Origin: Meconema thalassinum
Lineage: Eukaryota; Arthropoda; Insecta; Orthoptera; Tettigoniidae
Reading direction: 5' to 3'
Length of the DNA: 64,000 nucleotides
Assembly: GCA_946902985.2 (NCBI GenBank)
Contig: OX336389.2
Coordinates: 142,961,099 to 143,025,098, forward strand
The translations under genes were made by a program, and so were the position numbers. The notes under the pieces were generated by a model. That model searched no databases. It saw nothing but the letters and a program-made list of their open reading frames with translations, and was not told where the DNA came from. This document shows positions 26,909 through 40,974 of the stretch, piece by piece (the stretch's first letter is position 1; each line of letters begins with the position of its first letter).

Positions 26909-26945
26909 TATAAAAAGGGTCGTTAAAATATCCTTGTTCTGCTTA
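26909..26945 (+). promoter_or_regulatory. TATA box with degraded initiator, unit 4
   Basis: TATAAAAA at 26909, but the initiator reads TTCTGCTT instead of TTCAGCTT, losing the +1 A. This is the only unit where the pair is damaged. Confidence 0.5.
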
Positions 26946-27531
26946 AGATCCTAACGTATATGGAGGTATGGGACTCAAATATTAGGTGGCATAAGCTGAA
27001 TATGTATTTAATGGTAAGTATTTACTAAACATTCCGAAATAGTTTCTCCGAGTAGTGACCTTGTGCACTTATTATTGCTTGTTGAACTGAGGAAGTAGGT
27101 ACTTACAGTTGAGTTGTGTGTGTCATGAGGTTAATGTGGTAATGGTCGTTGTTTCGTGGAAGTGAATTTGTTGAAATTCTCATCCGAGACAGCATAAAGG
27201 TAATTGTTTATTTAAAGGGTATTTGTGGTAATATATCCTTGTTCAGTTTAAGATCCTAACGTATATGGAGGTATGGGACTCAAATATTAGATGGCATAAG
27301 CTGAATATGTATTTAAGGGTAAGTATTTACTAAACATTCCGAAATAGTTTCTCCGAGTAGTGGCCTTGTGCAATTATTATTGCTTTTGAACTGAGGAAGT
27401 AGGTACTTACAGTTGAGTTCTGTGTGTCATGAGGTTAATGTGGTAATGGTCGTTGTTTCGTTGAAGTGAATTTGCTGAAATTCTCATCCGAGACAGCCTA
27501 AAGGTAATTCTTATTTAAAAGTGTATTTGGT
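26927..27531 (+). repeat. Two 305-bp subrepeats, unit 4
   Basis: GATCCTAAC at 26947 and 27252. Both copies read TTACAGTTGAG, so neither keeps the GTGAGT donor-like site. Confidence 0.93.
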
Positions 27532-28989
27532 GTTATGTGTCACTGTTTTAACGATCTCCTGTTTATATTGTGGTAGAATATTTTGGGGATATTTGTGGGT
27601 AGTAACTGTTTTCTTTGGTGAATTTAGTGGTTATGCAATGATGTGTGTGTGCGAAGGTGTTGGGGTTTTCTTATGTCTGCACGTGTGGTCTGTTGATACT
27701 TCATTTATTGTTGCTTTCTTGGTCTTTCCTTTTTTCTTTCTTTTTTTCCTTGGGTTTTGAATCTGTTAATGGTTTTCATGGGTAGATTTTTCTTGCTTGT
27801 AGCCTAAATGAGTTGAGACAGATGTGTGATTGGGGACTTATGCCAACGTTCTTTTGGGGATATTAGTTTTCTTGGGGGGGGGGGGGGGTGTACTAAAGAA
27901 CTCATTTTTCATCTGGGATTTGCTTGCTTCACTGTAATTGTTATGAATTTGGTTTGTCAATTCTACATTTTCTTGATCGCATTGAGTACTCATCAACACT
28001 TCTAGTTGTTTATTTAAAATATGTGTAAACTTAAATATTTTGTAAAGTGTGTGGATATTCTGAGATAGGTTTTGTGTTAGGAAAATTTCTGCCATATTTT
28101 TGATATATGTGATGATTTTGTTTGTTTATTTGTTTAATATCAAATGTTTGTGTAAACTATTCCATGAAAACGATACTCGCCTAGTCGAATTTGGTTTCAG
28201 CTGCTATCTTCGTTGACTCGTCTGCATAGAAGATTTTGGATGTACTGTGAAGACTATCTGTGGCCAGGATGGTGGAACTGTCATCTGGAAGCTAAAGCGA
28301 ATCTGCACTTATCCTCGGAAGAAATGATGAATTATGTATACCATGATGTATTATTGTCTGTACAAGTTATTCTGATGTATCATGTTACATGTAAGATGCA
28401 ATTTTCTTGGCATGAAAAGGAATGTACCATTAGCTACGCTAACTTCTGCATGAACTATCATCAACCTGTGTGTAGTCAAACTTGTGGTGGTGGATTTTGA
28501 ACGAACTTGTGAAGAAGTGTTTATTTCAACCTTCTCATTTAATGCATGCCTAAAACTAAACCTGTTTTGAAGTGATGAATTTGGGTATTGACGATTGGTA
28601 TTTGTGCATGTACAATTTCAGTTTGACAATTACGTTGGCTTGGTACTTTACCGGCGCCAAGTTTGAAGGGAGGGAGTATGAGACAATACTAACTCGCCTC
28701 GACCGTAAGTACACTTGATTATGACAGCTGCATGCAGGTTCTTGGGAGTTGAGATGTGGTAGTGCTCTTTATCTACGCTAGAGTGCAGGAGCGCCTTGGT
28801 GAAAGTTACAACTGGGTCGTGTTCGCCTGTTGGTGAAAGCTGTAATCTTATCTGCGTGTAGAATGATAGTCTTCCTTGCCAAGTTAAGATGGTTCCCTTG
28901 GTAACAACTGTTAGTATTTTTTCGAAGCGATTATTATTGTGTGTTGGGACATGATCTAGAAAGGATATAACATCATGTAGTCTACGGAT

Positions 28990-29014
28990 ATTGAGTAGCT
29001 TTTAGCTACTCAAT
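28990..29014 (+). other. Conserved hairpin, unit 5
   Basis: Identical arms and loop to unit 1, although nearby bases differ. Confidence 0.85.
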
Positions 29015-30440
29015 CGGATGTCTTGCTTCGTAAACCTCGTCGTAACTGGCTCTACCAAAATATGAATCGATATGGAATAGTTTGCCTTTAAATTAATTTA
29101 TTTTTCATGTAAAAATGTGGCAGAAAGATGAGGTTGGTTCTCGTGTACACCTGGGGTGTGTGATGGTCTGTACTTCGGTTTGAAACGGATACCTAAGTGG
29201 TCATGTCGACAAGAAATATTAGTTGCTCCTTATTTATTGTTTATATATTTTGTTGAGGCAACTTTAAGGGAAGCAAACCTATATGTCGTGGATTTCCATA
29301 AGAGGCCAAATGTGGTTAAATGGAGTTGTGAAGATTTGGTAAATGGTATTATGTTCCAAAAGAGAAGTAAGTGGATTATTATATATTTCTGGGGTGCATG
29401 TGTGTCTGCCTGGTGCATGTTATTTATAATCTTATTGTCATCACCGTGATTGGCTCACATAGTTGGGAGGCTTTCAATTTGCTGTGTGGATAAAGCATTT
29501 AAATATTCGTTTCCAGTTTGTTAATATAATCTTTCACTTTATCCATGTTTAGTTTGCCTAATAGAGGTCCGTGTTAATTATGTAAAGCTTTTATTTGATT
29601 TGAGTTGGGGTTCGTATATGCTGGCATTGCGTTCGTCTTCTGTTTTTGGTAATCGGTTGTTGTGTTCTGGATAACCTTGTTATGATTGTCAGCTGTTAGA
29701 TGAAAAATGTGAATCGAGGCACCATGTTTAAAAGGGTTTGACGAATTGAGATCTAGTTCCGAGTTTGCTCAGGTTAAGAAAAGAATTATACAAGATTTAA
29801 TATATTTAGGGTCTTACGACATTACCCATTGATTGAAGGGTATTAAATATTATTAAAGACTGTTTTCCGACAATAAATGAATGTTGTATAATAAGGAAAT
29901 GTGGAATATTGTAGGTTAGGCCTCCTTCCTTATGTAATCGAGTCTTCTGATAATAATTTAATGTGAATGGATATTTTGACCTAAGAGGAATATTTTGGGA
30001 GCCAATGCATGTAAGTTGTATCCTACGTCAGGTACCACACCTTTTCTTTTATTTATACTGCATGTAATTGTTCATGTTATGTTTATTGTAAAATTTGTTT
30101 CATGACTAGAAGTGTTATCTTTAAATATGAATCGTGTGTATCATTTCTGGGTCTGGGATTCTGTAGACAGCTCTCAAGGTAGACACCTCGGTATGTGGTT
30201 GAAAATGGCCCAGTAGCCTTCCTTCCACAGTTCGTATTTGTCGTTGTTGTCGTGTGAGCTGTTCACTTGTATCGAGAGCGTGGTTTTACGTGTTTAACAC
30301 ATTTATGTCTATTTTGAGAGTTGTTCAGAATTAGGAACTAGAAGTGGTATACCAAAAATAAATTATGATCAGAGTTGTATTCTGTAAATGTTACTAATCT
30401 TTATGTGTTCTATGTTTCATGTATACCAACCCACCTTGTA

Positions 30441-32180
30441 ATGGAAAAACGAGTTCTTCCAAACATATATTATCTGAGGAAAGATGAATTGGGGTTTGAA
30501 ATCTTGATTCGTGGAAGGATTTCACAGGGAAATAGAGAAGCTGACTTGGATGTGTTGAGGTCTTTACGTGTTGCTCCTGTAAATATCCCGCCTATTAACA
30601 GTGAATGTTGGGAATTGGGTAAGTCTAGTGTCATTACATCTGTTGCAAACTTGTTAAGTGCTTGTACTTCGTTGGATGGTGTTATCGATTTGTCTGAATA
30701 TCAGAGAAATTAATTAAGGTGGCGTGCTCTACATTGGTTATTGAGATTGGCTGATTTGATTAATGTCTGGTCAAAAGTTGAGGACGATATTTCATTTGCA
30801 AATGAATTGTCAAGTTTGCGTGATAGGTTGTCTGTTGTTTACGAACGTATATTTTCTGGTGTAACCGGTGATTATAAAAGTGAATATTTGGCGTCGTCAA
30901 TCGGTGGAGGTTGTGAGAATAGTGATCGGTGTGAAGTGAATGTTGATAATTATTTGGTTGAAGATGTAGAATCTGTGTTGTCAATAGATCATTTACGAAT
31001 TAGTAATCCTGCTGTTATGCAGCATTGGAATGGGTCGTCTAATCAGCCTTCGAGAAATATTTCAGCTAGGCCTAATATTATTGACCAGGCTAATTTAAAT
31101 AATGGATACAGCTTGTCATCTGGGTCCTTATTGAGAGAAAATAGTGCGAATGCCTCAATTAATCTAACTTCTGGAATTTCTCGTTGTGTGAAGTCTGTAC
31201 AAACCAGTGGAAGTATAATTAATGTAACTGATGTTTTCGAGCATAATTTGATGAAGCATAATTTGAATTTAGGAGATTCTTCTCAAGTGTGTGACCCTGG
31301 AAATGTCATGTCAGATATCAATGTTAGATATTCTACGTTACCCAATCCGATAGCCTTGATTTTAAAGAATTTTCACATCTGTAATGGTACGGAGAATGAT
31401 TTATTAGTGCAATTCCTTAGGAAATTTGTAGAATTAAAGGACAGTGCTGTGGTGTTTGGACTGTCCGAACGTCAAATATTTTGAATGGTGTTTCCTTGCA
31501 CTTCGGGTATGCTTAGACAGATCTTAATTAATAACATGTCTGCTGGAAATTCATTCATTAATTTTCAAATGGAAGTTTTAAATTATTTTATTACCCCGTA
31601 CACCTTGTCTGATCTTCATCGGAGCTATTTATTCAGAGGATAGAGAAAGGATGAAACTCTGAACGATTATTTTGTGGATGTTAGGTATTATGCTAAAGTA
31701 TTTGCTGTTCAGTTGTCGGAGGAGCAAATCGTTGCCTCATTAGTCGACGGAATTAACCCCATTTATAGATTGTGTTTAACCATGTGTGCTAGGCCTAAGA
31801 CTTATGAGGAGTTTTATGATATGGTTCTTACTGCTGAGAAGTTTAAAAAGGCAGATGCTGTTCGCATGGCAAATTCATCGCTACCATGTTCGTCTATTCA
31901 GGGTACCTTTGGGCAAATTGGTTCTCAGCCTGTTTTTCAGTGGACGAGTGCTGTTCGGTCTGGAGGAAGACAACCTGTTCAGGGTATTAATAATGCTTTA
32001 TTTCAGGGAGATGTATGTAAGGATGTTGTTCCTGTTTCTGGTCCATACCATAATTTTCAGGGGCGTTCCAACCGGAGATATGGTGCGAGTGATACATATC
32101 AGGGTAGGCGGTGCGACTTATGTGGGTCGTATAATCACCTTAGACGTTGGTGTGATGCCAGAATGAATCATAATTCCTGA
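30441..32180 (+). pseudogene. Retrotransposon gag pseudogene, unit 5
   Basis: A 580-codon frame with no net frameshift. A 6-bp in-frame deletion near 31060 removes the codon that is a stop in units 1-3. The stops are the shared TAA at 30711, a private TGA at 31482 (an Arg codon elsewhere) and the common TAG at 31641. The stretch from 31674 to 32180 is fully open and ends with an intact CX2CX4HX4C zinc knuckle (CDLCGSYNHLRRWC) followed by ARMNHNS. This makes it the clearest view of the C-terminus. Confidence 0.82.
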
Positions 32181-32739
32181 AGATGTTGTGGTGATCTTGT
32201 ACGTACTGTATTGTATTTTCAAAATTGTGTTTGATCTTTGGAAACCACACACATGAATGCATGTATGTACGTTCTGTATGAATTGTATGTTTGATGAGCG
32301 ATGGATGGATTTATTTGTATTGGTTATAAATATCTCTATTTGGAATCTTCTCCATTGTGTATGATCAGAGTGACTCATTGTTTTGCGTCAAGTTGGTGTG
32401 TAAGCGAAAGGTTAGAATTTTCTAAATGGCTTTTGACATTTTGTTGGTACGGAGAGGAATTTCATTTTGTGTTACAGTAATAATTTTGAATTTTCAAGAT
32501 CGTGTATGACCTACATGATGCTTTGGTGCGTGTTTGTAGTAAAGTGACCTTTATTTGAATCTTCAATATTGTATACTGGTTCTGGAGGAAGGTGGTATAA
32601 TTGTGCGTTAGTGTATGGTGTGGGTATGAATGTGAATCACTAATTTGTCCTTTAATTTGGGGAGGGATTTTGTTCTTGTTTCTTGTTTTAATGGGAAAAG
32701 TTATGTTTTATTTTAAAAGTTTTCAATGGTAGCCGAGTA

Positions 32740-32776
32740 TATAAATAGGGTCGTTAAAATGTCCTTGTTCAGCTTA
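32740..32776 (+). promoter_or_regulatory. TATA box plus initiator, unit 5
   Basis: TATAAATA at 32740-32747 and initiator A at 32771; spacing 31 bp. Confidence 0.65.
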
Positions 32777-33050
32777 AGATCCTAACGTATATGGAGGTAT
32801 GGGACTCAAATATTAGGTGGCATAAGCTGAATATGTATTTAATGGTAAGTATTTACTAAACATTACGAAATAGTTTCTCCGAGTAGTGACCTTGTGCACT
32901 TATTATTGCTTGTTGAACTGAGGAAGTAGGTACTTACAGGTGAGTTGTGTGTGTCATGAGGTTAATGTGGTAATGGTCTTTGTTTCGTTGAAGTAAATTT
33001 GTTGAAATTCTCATCCGAGACAGCCGAAAGGTAATTTAAAAGGTTATTTG
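32758..33050 (+). repeat. Single 305-bp subrepeat, unit 5
   Basis: Only one GATCCTAACG (32778) is present. The copy carries TTACAG|GTGAGT and runs straight into the unique sequence that follows the array in other units. Confidence 0.9.
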
Positions 33051-34500
33051 GTGTTATGTGTCACGGTTTTAACGATCTCCTATTTATATTGTGGTAGAAT
33101 ATTTTGGGGATATTTGTGGGTAGTAACTGTTTTCTTTGGTGAATTTAGTGGTTATGCATTGATGTGTGTGTGCGAAGGTGTTGGGGTTTTCATAGGTCTG
33201 CACGTGTGGTCGGTTGATTCTTCATTTATTGTTGCTTTCTTGGTCTTTCCTTTTTTCTTTCTTTTTTTCCTTGGGTTTTGAATCTGTTAATGGTTTTCTT
33301 GGGTAGATTTTTCTTGCTTGTAGCCTAAATGAGTTGAGACAGATGTGTGATTGGGGACTTATGCCAACGTTCCTTTGGGGATATTAGTTTTCTTGGGGGG
33401 GTACTAAAGAACTCATTTTTCATCTGGGATTTGCTTGCTTCACTGTAATTATTATGAATTTGGTTTGTCAATTCCACATTTTCTTGATCGCATTGAGTAC
33501 TCATCAACACTTCTAATTGTTTATTTAAAATATGTGTAAACTTAAATATTTTGTAAAGGGTGTGGATATTCTGAGATAGGTTTTGTGTTAGGAAAATTTC
33601 TGCCATAGTTTTGATATATGTAATGCTTTTGTTTGTTTATTTGTTTAATATCAAACTTTTGTGTAAACTATTCCATGAAAATGATACTCGCCTAGTCGAA
33701 TTTGGTTTCAGCTGCTATCATCGTTGATTCGTCTGCGTAGAAGATTTTGGATGTACTGTGAAGACTATCTGAGGCCAGGATGGTGGAACTGTTATCTGGA
33801 AGCTAAAGCGAATCTGCACTTATCCTCGGAAGAAATGATGAATTATGTATACCATAATGTATTATTGTCTGTACAAGTTATTCTGATGTATCATGTTACA
33901 TGTAAGAAGCAATTTTCTTGGCATGAAAAGGAATGTACCATTATCTACGCTAACTTCTGCATGAACTATCATCGACCTGTGTGTAGTCAAACTTGTGGTG
34001 GTGGATTTTGAACGAACTTGTGAAGAAGTGTTTATTTCTACCTTCTCATTTAATGCATGCCTAAAACTGAACCTGTTTTGAAGTGATGAATTTGGGTATT
34101 GACGATTGGTATTTGTGCATGTACAATTTCAGTTTGACAATTACGTTGGCTTGGTACTTTACCGGCGCCAAATTTAAAGGGAGGGAGTATGTGACAATAC
34201 TAACTCGCCTCGACCGTAAGTACACTTGATTTTGACAGCTGCATGCAGGTTCTTGGGAGTTGAGATGTGGTAGTGCTCTTTATCTACGCTAGAGTGCAGG
34301 AGCGCCTTGGTGAAGGTTACAACTGGGTCGTGTTCGCCTGGTGGTGAAAGCTGTAATCTTATCTGCGTGTAGAATGATAGTCTTCCTTGCCAAGTTAAGA
34401 TGGTTCCCTTGGTAACAACTGTAAGTATTTTTTCGATGCGATTATAATTGTGTGTTGGTACATGATCTAGAAAGGATATAACATCATGTAGTCTACGGAT

Positions 34501-34525
34501 ATTGAGTAGCTTTTAGCTACTCAAT
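34501..34525 (+). other. Conserved hairpin, unit 6
   Basis: Identical arms and loop to unit 1. Confidence 0.85.
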
Positions 34526-35950
34526 CAGATGTCTTGCTTCGTAAACCTCGTCGTAACTGGCTCTACCAAAATATGAATCGATATGGAATAGTTTGCCTTT
34601 AAATTAATTTATTTTTCATGTAAACATGTGGCAGAAAGATGAGGTTGGTTCTCGTGTACACCTGGGGTGTGTGATGGTCTGTACCTCGGTTTGAAACGGA
34701 TAACTAAGTGGTCATGTCGACAAGAAATATTAGTTGCTCCTTATTTATTGTTTATATATTTTGTTGAGGCAACTTTAAGGGGAGCAAACCTATATGTCGT
34801 GGATTTCCATAAGAGGCCAAATGTGGTTAAATGGAGTTGTGAAGATTTGGTAAAAGGTATTATGTTCCAAAAGAGAAGTAAGTGGATTATTATATATTTC
34901 TGGGGTGCATGTATATTTGCCTGGTGCATGTTATTTATAATCTTATTGTCATCACGGTGATTGGCTCACGTAGTTGGGAGGCTTTCAACTTGCTGTGTGG
35001 ATAAAGCATTTAAATATTCGCTTCTGGATTGTTAATATAATCTTTCACTTTATTCATGTTTAGTTTGCCTAATAGAGGTCCGTGTTAATTATGTAAAGCT
35101 TTTATTTTATTTGAGTTGGGGTTCGTATATGCTGGCATTGCGTTCGTCTTCTGTTTTTGGTAATCGGTTGTTGTGTTCTGGATAACCTTGTTATGATTGT
35201 CAGCTGTTAGATGAAAAATGTGAATCGAGGCACCGTGTTTAAAAGGGTTTAACGAATTGAGATCTAGTTCCGAGTTTGCTCAGGTTAAGAAAAGAATTAT
35301 ACAAGATTTAATATATTTAGGGTCTTACGACATTACCGATTGATTGACGGGTATTAAATATTATTGAAGACTGTTTTCCGACTATAACTGAATGTTGTAT
35401 AATAAGGAAATGTGGAATATTGTAGGTTATTTCTCCTTCCTTATGTTATCGAGTCTACTGATAATAATTTAATGTGAATGGATATTTTGACTTAAGAGTA
35501 ATATTTTGGGAGCCAATGCAAGTAAGTTGTATCCTACTTCAGGTACCACACCTTTTCTTTTATTTATACTGCATGTAATTGTTTATGTTATGTTTATTGT
35601 AAAATTTGTTTTATTAATAGAAGTGTTATCTTAAAATATGAATCGTGTGTATCATTTCTGGGTCTGGGATTCTGTAGACAGCTCTCAAGGTAGACACCTC
35701 GGGTTGTGGTTGAAAATGGCCCAGTAGCTTTCCTTCCACAGTTCGTATTTGTCGTTGTTGTCGTGTGAGCTGTTCACTTGTATCGAGAGCGTGGTTTTAT
35801 GTGTTTAACACATTTATGTCAGTTTTGAGAGTTGTTCAGAATTAGGAACGAGAAGTGGTATACCAAAAAAAATTATGATCAGAGTTGTATTCTGTAAATG
35901 TTACTAATCTTTATGTGTTCTATGTTTCATGTATACCAACCCACCTTGTA

Positions 35951-37694
35951 ATGGAAATACGAGTTCTTCCAAACATATATTATCTGAGGAAAGATGAATT
36001 GGGGTTTGAAATCTTGATTCGTGGAAGGATTCCACAGGGAAATAGAGAAGCTGACTTGGATGTGTTGAGGTCTTTACTTGATGCTCCTGTAATTATCCCG
36101 CCAATTAACAGTGAATATTGGGAATTGGGTAACTCTAGTGTCATTACTTCTGTTTCAAACTTGTTAAGTGCTTGTAGATCGTTGTATGGTGTTATCGATT
36201 CGTCTGAATATCAGAGAAATTAATTAAGGTGGCGTGCTCTACATTGGTTATTGAGATTGGCTGATTTGATTAATGTCTGGTCAAAAGTTGAGGACAATAT
36301 TTCATTTGCAAATGAATTGTCAAGTTTGCGTGATAGGTTGGCTGCTGTTTGCGAACGTATGTGTTCTGGTGTAACCGGTGATTATAAATATGAATATTTG
36401 GCGTCGTCAATCGGTGGAGGTTCTGAGAATGGTGATCGGTGTGAAGTGAATGTTGATAATAATTTGGTTGAAGATGTAGAATCTGTGTTGTCAATAGATC
36501 ATTTACGAATTAGTAATCCTGCTATTATGCAGCATCGGAATGGGTCGTCTAATCAGCCTTCGAGAATATGTCATGTTCAGCTAGGCCTAATATTATTGAC
36601 CAGGCTAATTTAAGTAATGGATACAGCTTGTCATCTGGGTCCTTATTGAGAGAAAATAGTGCGAATGCCTCAATTAATCTAACTTCTGGAATTTCTCGTT
36701 GTGTGAAGTCTGTACAAACCAGTGAAAGTTTAATTAATGTAACTGATGTTGTCGAGCATAATTTGATGAATCATAATTTGAATTTAGGAGATTCTTCTCA
36801 AGTGTGTGACCCTGGAAATGTCATGTCAGATATTAATGTTAGATTTTCTACGTTACCCAATCCGATAGCCTTGATTTTAAAGAATTTTCACATCTGTAAT
36901 GGTACGGAGAATGATTTATTAGTGCAATTCCATAGGAAATTTGTAGTATTAAAAGACATTGCTGTGGTGCTTGGACTGTCCGAACGTCAAATATATAGAA
37001 TGGTGTTTCCTTGCACTTCGGGTATGCTTAGACAGATCTTAATTATTAACATGTCTGCTGGAAATTCATTCATTAATTTTCAAATGGAATTTTTAAATTA
37101 TTTTATTACCCCGTACACCTTGTCTGATCTGTATCGGAGCTATTTATTCAGAGGATAGAGAATGGATGAAAATCTGAACGATTATTTTGTGGATGTTCGG
37201 TATTATGCTAAAGTATTTGCTGTTCAGTTGTCGGAAGAGCAAATCGTTGCCTCATTAGACGAAGGAATTAACCCCATTTATAGATTGTGTTTAACCATGT
37301 GTGCTAGGCCTAAGACTTATGAGGAGTTTATGATATGGTTCTTACTGCTGAGAAGTTTAAAAAGGCAGATGCTGTTCGCATGGCAAATTCATCGCTACCA
37401 TGTTCTTCTATTCAGGGTACCTTTGGGCAAATTGGTTCTCAGCCTGTTTATCAGTGGACAAGTGCTGTTCGGTCTGGAGGAAGACAACCTGTTCATGGTA
37501 TTAATAATGCTTTATTTCAGGGAGAGGTATGTACGGATGTTGTTCCTGTTTCTGGTCCATACCATAATTTTCAGGGGCGTTCCAACCGGAGATATGGTGA
37601 GAGTGATACATATCAAGGTAGGCGGTGCGACTTATGTGGGTCGTATAATCACCTTAGACGTTGGTGTGATGCCAGAATGAATCATAATTCCTGA
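35951..37694 (+). pseudogene. Retrotransposon gag pseudogene, unit 6
   Basis: Broken by the shared TAA at 36221, a 2-bp deletion near 36567, the common TAG at 37156 and a 1-bp deletion near 37329. The part from 36568 to 37158 is open for 196 codons and covers most of the capsid-like core. The zinc knuckle is kept near 37626-37668. It has more private replacements in the core than other units (for example LRKFVELKDS becomes HRKFVVLKDI), suggesting longer neutral drift. Confidence 0.8.
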
Positions 37695-38257
37695 AGATGT
37701 TGTGGTGATCTTGTACGTACTGTATTGTATTTTCAAAATTGTGTTTGATCTTTGGAAGCCACACACATGTATGTATGTATGTATGTATGTTCTGTATGAA
37801 TTGTATGTTTGATGAGCGATAGATGGATTTGTGTGTATTGGGTATAAATATCTCTATTTGGAATCTTCTGCATTGTGTATGACCAGAGTGACTCATTGTT
37901 TTGCGTCAAGTTGGTGTGTAGGCGAAGGTTAGAATTTTCTAAATGGCTTTTGACATTTTGTTGGTACGGAGAGGAATTTCATTTTGTGTTACAGTAATAA
38001 TTTTGAATTTTCAAGATCGTGTATGACCTACATGATGCTTTGGTGCGTGTTTGTAGTAAAGTGACCTTTATTTGAATCTTCAATATTGAATACTGGTTCT
38101 GGAGGAAGGTGGTATAATTGTGCGTTAGTGTATGGTTGTGGGTATGAATGTGAATCACTAATTTGTCCTTTAATTTAGGGAGGGATTTTGTCCTTGTTTC
38201 TTGTTTTAATGGGTAAAGTTATGTTTTATTTTAAAAGTTTTCAATGGTAGCCGAGTA

Positions 38258-38294
38258 TATAAATAGGGTCGTTAAAATATCCTTGTTCAGCTTA
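38258..38294 (+). promoter_or_regulatory. TATA box plus initiator, unit 6
   Basis: TATAAATA at 38258-38265 and initiator A at 38289; spacing 31 bp. Confidence 0.65.
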
Positions 38295-39491
38295 AGATCC
38301 TAACGTATATGGAGGTATGGGACTCAAATATTAGGTGGCATAAGCTGAATATGTATTTAATGGTATGTATTTACTAAACATTCCGAAATAGTTTCTCCGA
38401 GTAATGACCTTGTGAACTTATTATTGCTTGTTGAACTGAGGAAGTAGGTACTTACAGGTGAGTTGTGTGTTTCATGAGGTTAATTTGGTAATGGTCGTTT
38501 CTTCGTGGATGTGAATTTGATGAAATTCTCATCCGAGACAGCATAAAGGTAATTGTTTATTTAAAGGGTATTTGTGGTAATATATCCTTGTTCAGCTTAA
38601 GATCCTAACGTATATGGAGGTATGGGACTCAAATATTAGGTGGCATAAGCTGAATATGTATTTAATGGTAAGAATTTACTAAACATTCCGAAATAGTTTC
38701 TCCGAGTAGTGACCTTCTGCACTTATTATTGCTTGTTGAACTGAGGAAGTAGGTACTTACAGGTGAGTTGTGTGTGTCATGAGGTTAATGTGTTAATGGT
38801 CGTTGTTTCGTTGAAGTGCATTTGTTGAAATTCTCATCCGAGACTGCATAAAGGTAATTGATTATTTAAGGGATATTTGTGGTAATATATCCTTGTTCAG
38901 CTAAAGATCCTAACGTATATGGAGGTATGGGACTCAAATATTAGGTGGCATAAGCTGAATATGTATTTAATGGTATGTATTTACTAAACATTCCGAAATA
39001 GTTTCTCCGAGTAATGACCTTGTGCACTTATTATTGCTTGTTGAACTGAGGAAGTAGGTACTTACAGGTGAGTTGTGTGTTTCATGAGGTTAATTTGGTA
39101 ATGGTCGTTTCTTCGTTGAAGTGAATTTGATGAAATTCTCATCCGAGACAGCATAAAGGTAATTGTTTATTTAAAGGGTATTTGTGGTAATATATCCTTG
39201 TTCAGCTTAAGATCCTAACGTATATGGAGATATGGGACTCAAATATTAGGTGGCATAAGCTGAATATGTATTTAATGGTAAGTATTTACTAAACATTCCG
39301 AAATAGTTTCTCCGAGTTGTGACCTTGTGCACTTATTATTGCTTGTTGAACTGAGGAATTAGGTTCTTACAGGTGAGTTGTGTGTGTCATGAGGTTAATG
39401 TGGTAATGGTCGTTGTTTCGTTGAAGTGAATTTGTTGAAATTCTCATCCGAGACAGCCTAAAGGTAATTATTATTTAAAAGGGTATTTGGT
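38276..39491 (+). repeat. Four 305-bp subrepeats, unit 6
   Basis: GATCC at 38296, 38601, 38906 and 39211, a period of 305. Copies 1 and 3 share variants (GGTATGTATTT, GAGTAATGACC), as do copies 2 and 4, so the array looks expanded as a dimer. All four keep CAGGTGAGT. Confidence 0.93.
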
Positions 39492-40949
39492 GTAATGTGT
39501 CACGGTTTTAACGATCTCCTATTTATATTGTGGTAGAACATTTTGGGGATATTTGCGGGTAGTAACTGTTTTCTTTGGTGAATTTAGTGGTTATGCAATG
39601 ATGTGTGTGTGCGAAGGTGTTGGGGTTTTCTTAGGTCTGCACGTGTGGTCTGTTGATACTTCATTTATTGTTGCTTTCTTGGTCTTTCCTTTTTTCTTTC
39701 TTTTTTTCCTTGAGTTTTGAATCTGTTAATGGTTTTCTTGGGTAGATTTTTCTTGCTTGTAGCCTAAATGAGTTGAGACAGATGTGTGATTGGGGACTTA
39801 TGCCAACGTTCTTTTGGGGATATTAATTTTCTTGGTGGGGGGGGGGGGGGTACTAAAGAACTCATTTTTCATCTGGGATTTGCTTGCTTCACTGTAATTG
39901 TTATGAATTTGGTTTTGCAATTCTACATTTTCTTGATCGCATTGAGTACTCATCAACACTTCTAATTGTTTATTTAAAATATGTGTAAACTTAAATATTT
40001 TGTAAAGGGTGTGGATATTCTGAAATAGGTTTTGTGTTAGGAAAATTTCTGCCATATTTTTGATATATGTAATGATTTTGTTTGTTTATTTGTTTAATAT
40101 CAAACGTTTGTGTAAACTATTCCATGAAAACGATACTCGCCTAGTCGAATTTGGTTTCAGCTGCTATCATCGTTGATTCGTCTGCGTAGAAGATTTTGGA
40201 TGTACTGTGAAGACTATCTGTGGCCAGGATGGTGGAACTGTCATCTGGAAGCTAAAGCGAATCTGCACTTATCCTCGGAAGAAATGATGAATTATGTATA
40301 CCATGATGTATTATTGTCTGTACAAGTTATTCTGATGTATCATGTTACATGTAAGATGCAATTTTCTTGGCATGAAAAGGAATGTACCATTAGCTACGCT
40401 AACTTCTGCATGAACTATCATCGACCTGTGTGTAGTCAAACTTGTGGTAGTGGATTTTGAACGAACTTGTGAAGAAGTGTCTATTTCTACCTTCTCATTT
40501 AATGCATGCCTAAAACTAAACCTGTTTTGAAGTGATGAATTTGGGTATTGACGATTGGTATTTGTGCATGTACAATTTCAGTTTGAAAATTACGTTGGCT
40601 TGGTACTTTACCGGCGCCAAGTTTGAAGGGAGGGAGTATGTGACAATACTAACTCGCCTCGACCGCAAGTACACTTGATTTTGACAGCTGCATGCAGGTT
40701 CTTGGGAGTTGAGATGTGGTAGTGCTCTTTATCTACGCTAGAGTGCAGGAGCGCCTTGGTGAAGGTTACAACTGGGTCGTGTACGCCTGGTGGTGAAATC
40801 TGTAATCTTAACTGCGTGTAGAATGATAGTCTTCCTTGCCAAGTTAAGATGGTTCCCTTGGTAACAACTGTTAGTATTTTTTCGATGCGATTATTATTGT
40901 GTGTTGGTACATGATCTAGAGAGGATATAACATCATGTAGTCTACGGAT

Positions 40950-40974
40950 ATTGAGTAGCTTTTAGCTACTCAAT
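40950..40974 (+). other. Conserved hairpin, unit 7
   Basis: Identical arms and loop to unit 1. Confidence 0.85.

Larger units (their letters stand above)
18390..28588 (+). repeat. Macrosatellite unit 4 (10199 bp, with 4.36-kb insertion)
   Basis: A full unit whose gag relic is split by an insertion at 20371-24726. Without the insertion and its target duplication it is 5839 bp, which fits its having two 305-bp subrepeats instead of three. Confidence 0.95.
28589..34099 (+). repeat. Macrosatellite unit 5 (5511 bp)
   Basis: The shortest full unit, because it has only one 305-bp subrepeat (about 610 bp less than units 1-3). It belongs to the sequence type of units 4, 6 and 7. Confidence 0.95.
34100..40548 (+). 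repeat. Macrosatellite unit 6 (6449 bp)
   Basis: The longest uninterrupted unit, with four subrepeats. Its first 1.4 kb is nearly identical to unit 7 and shares private variants such as GGTTATTTCTCC near 35425 and GACTTAAGAGTAAT near 35490, where other units read GGTTAGGCCTCC and GACCTAAGAGGAAT. Confidence 0.95.
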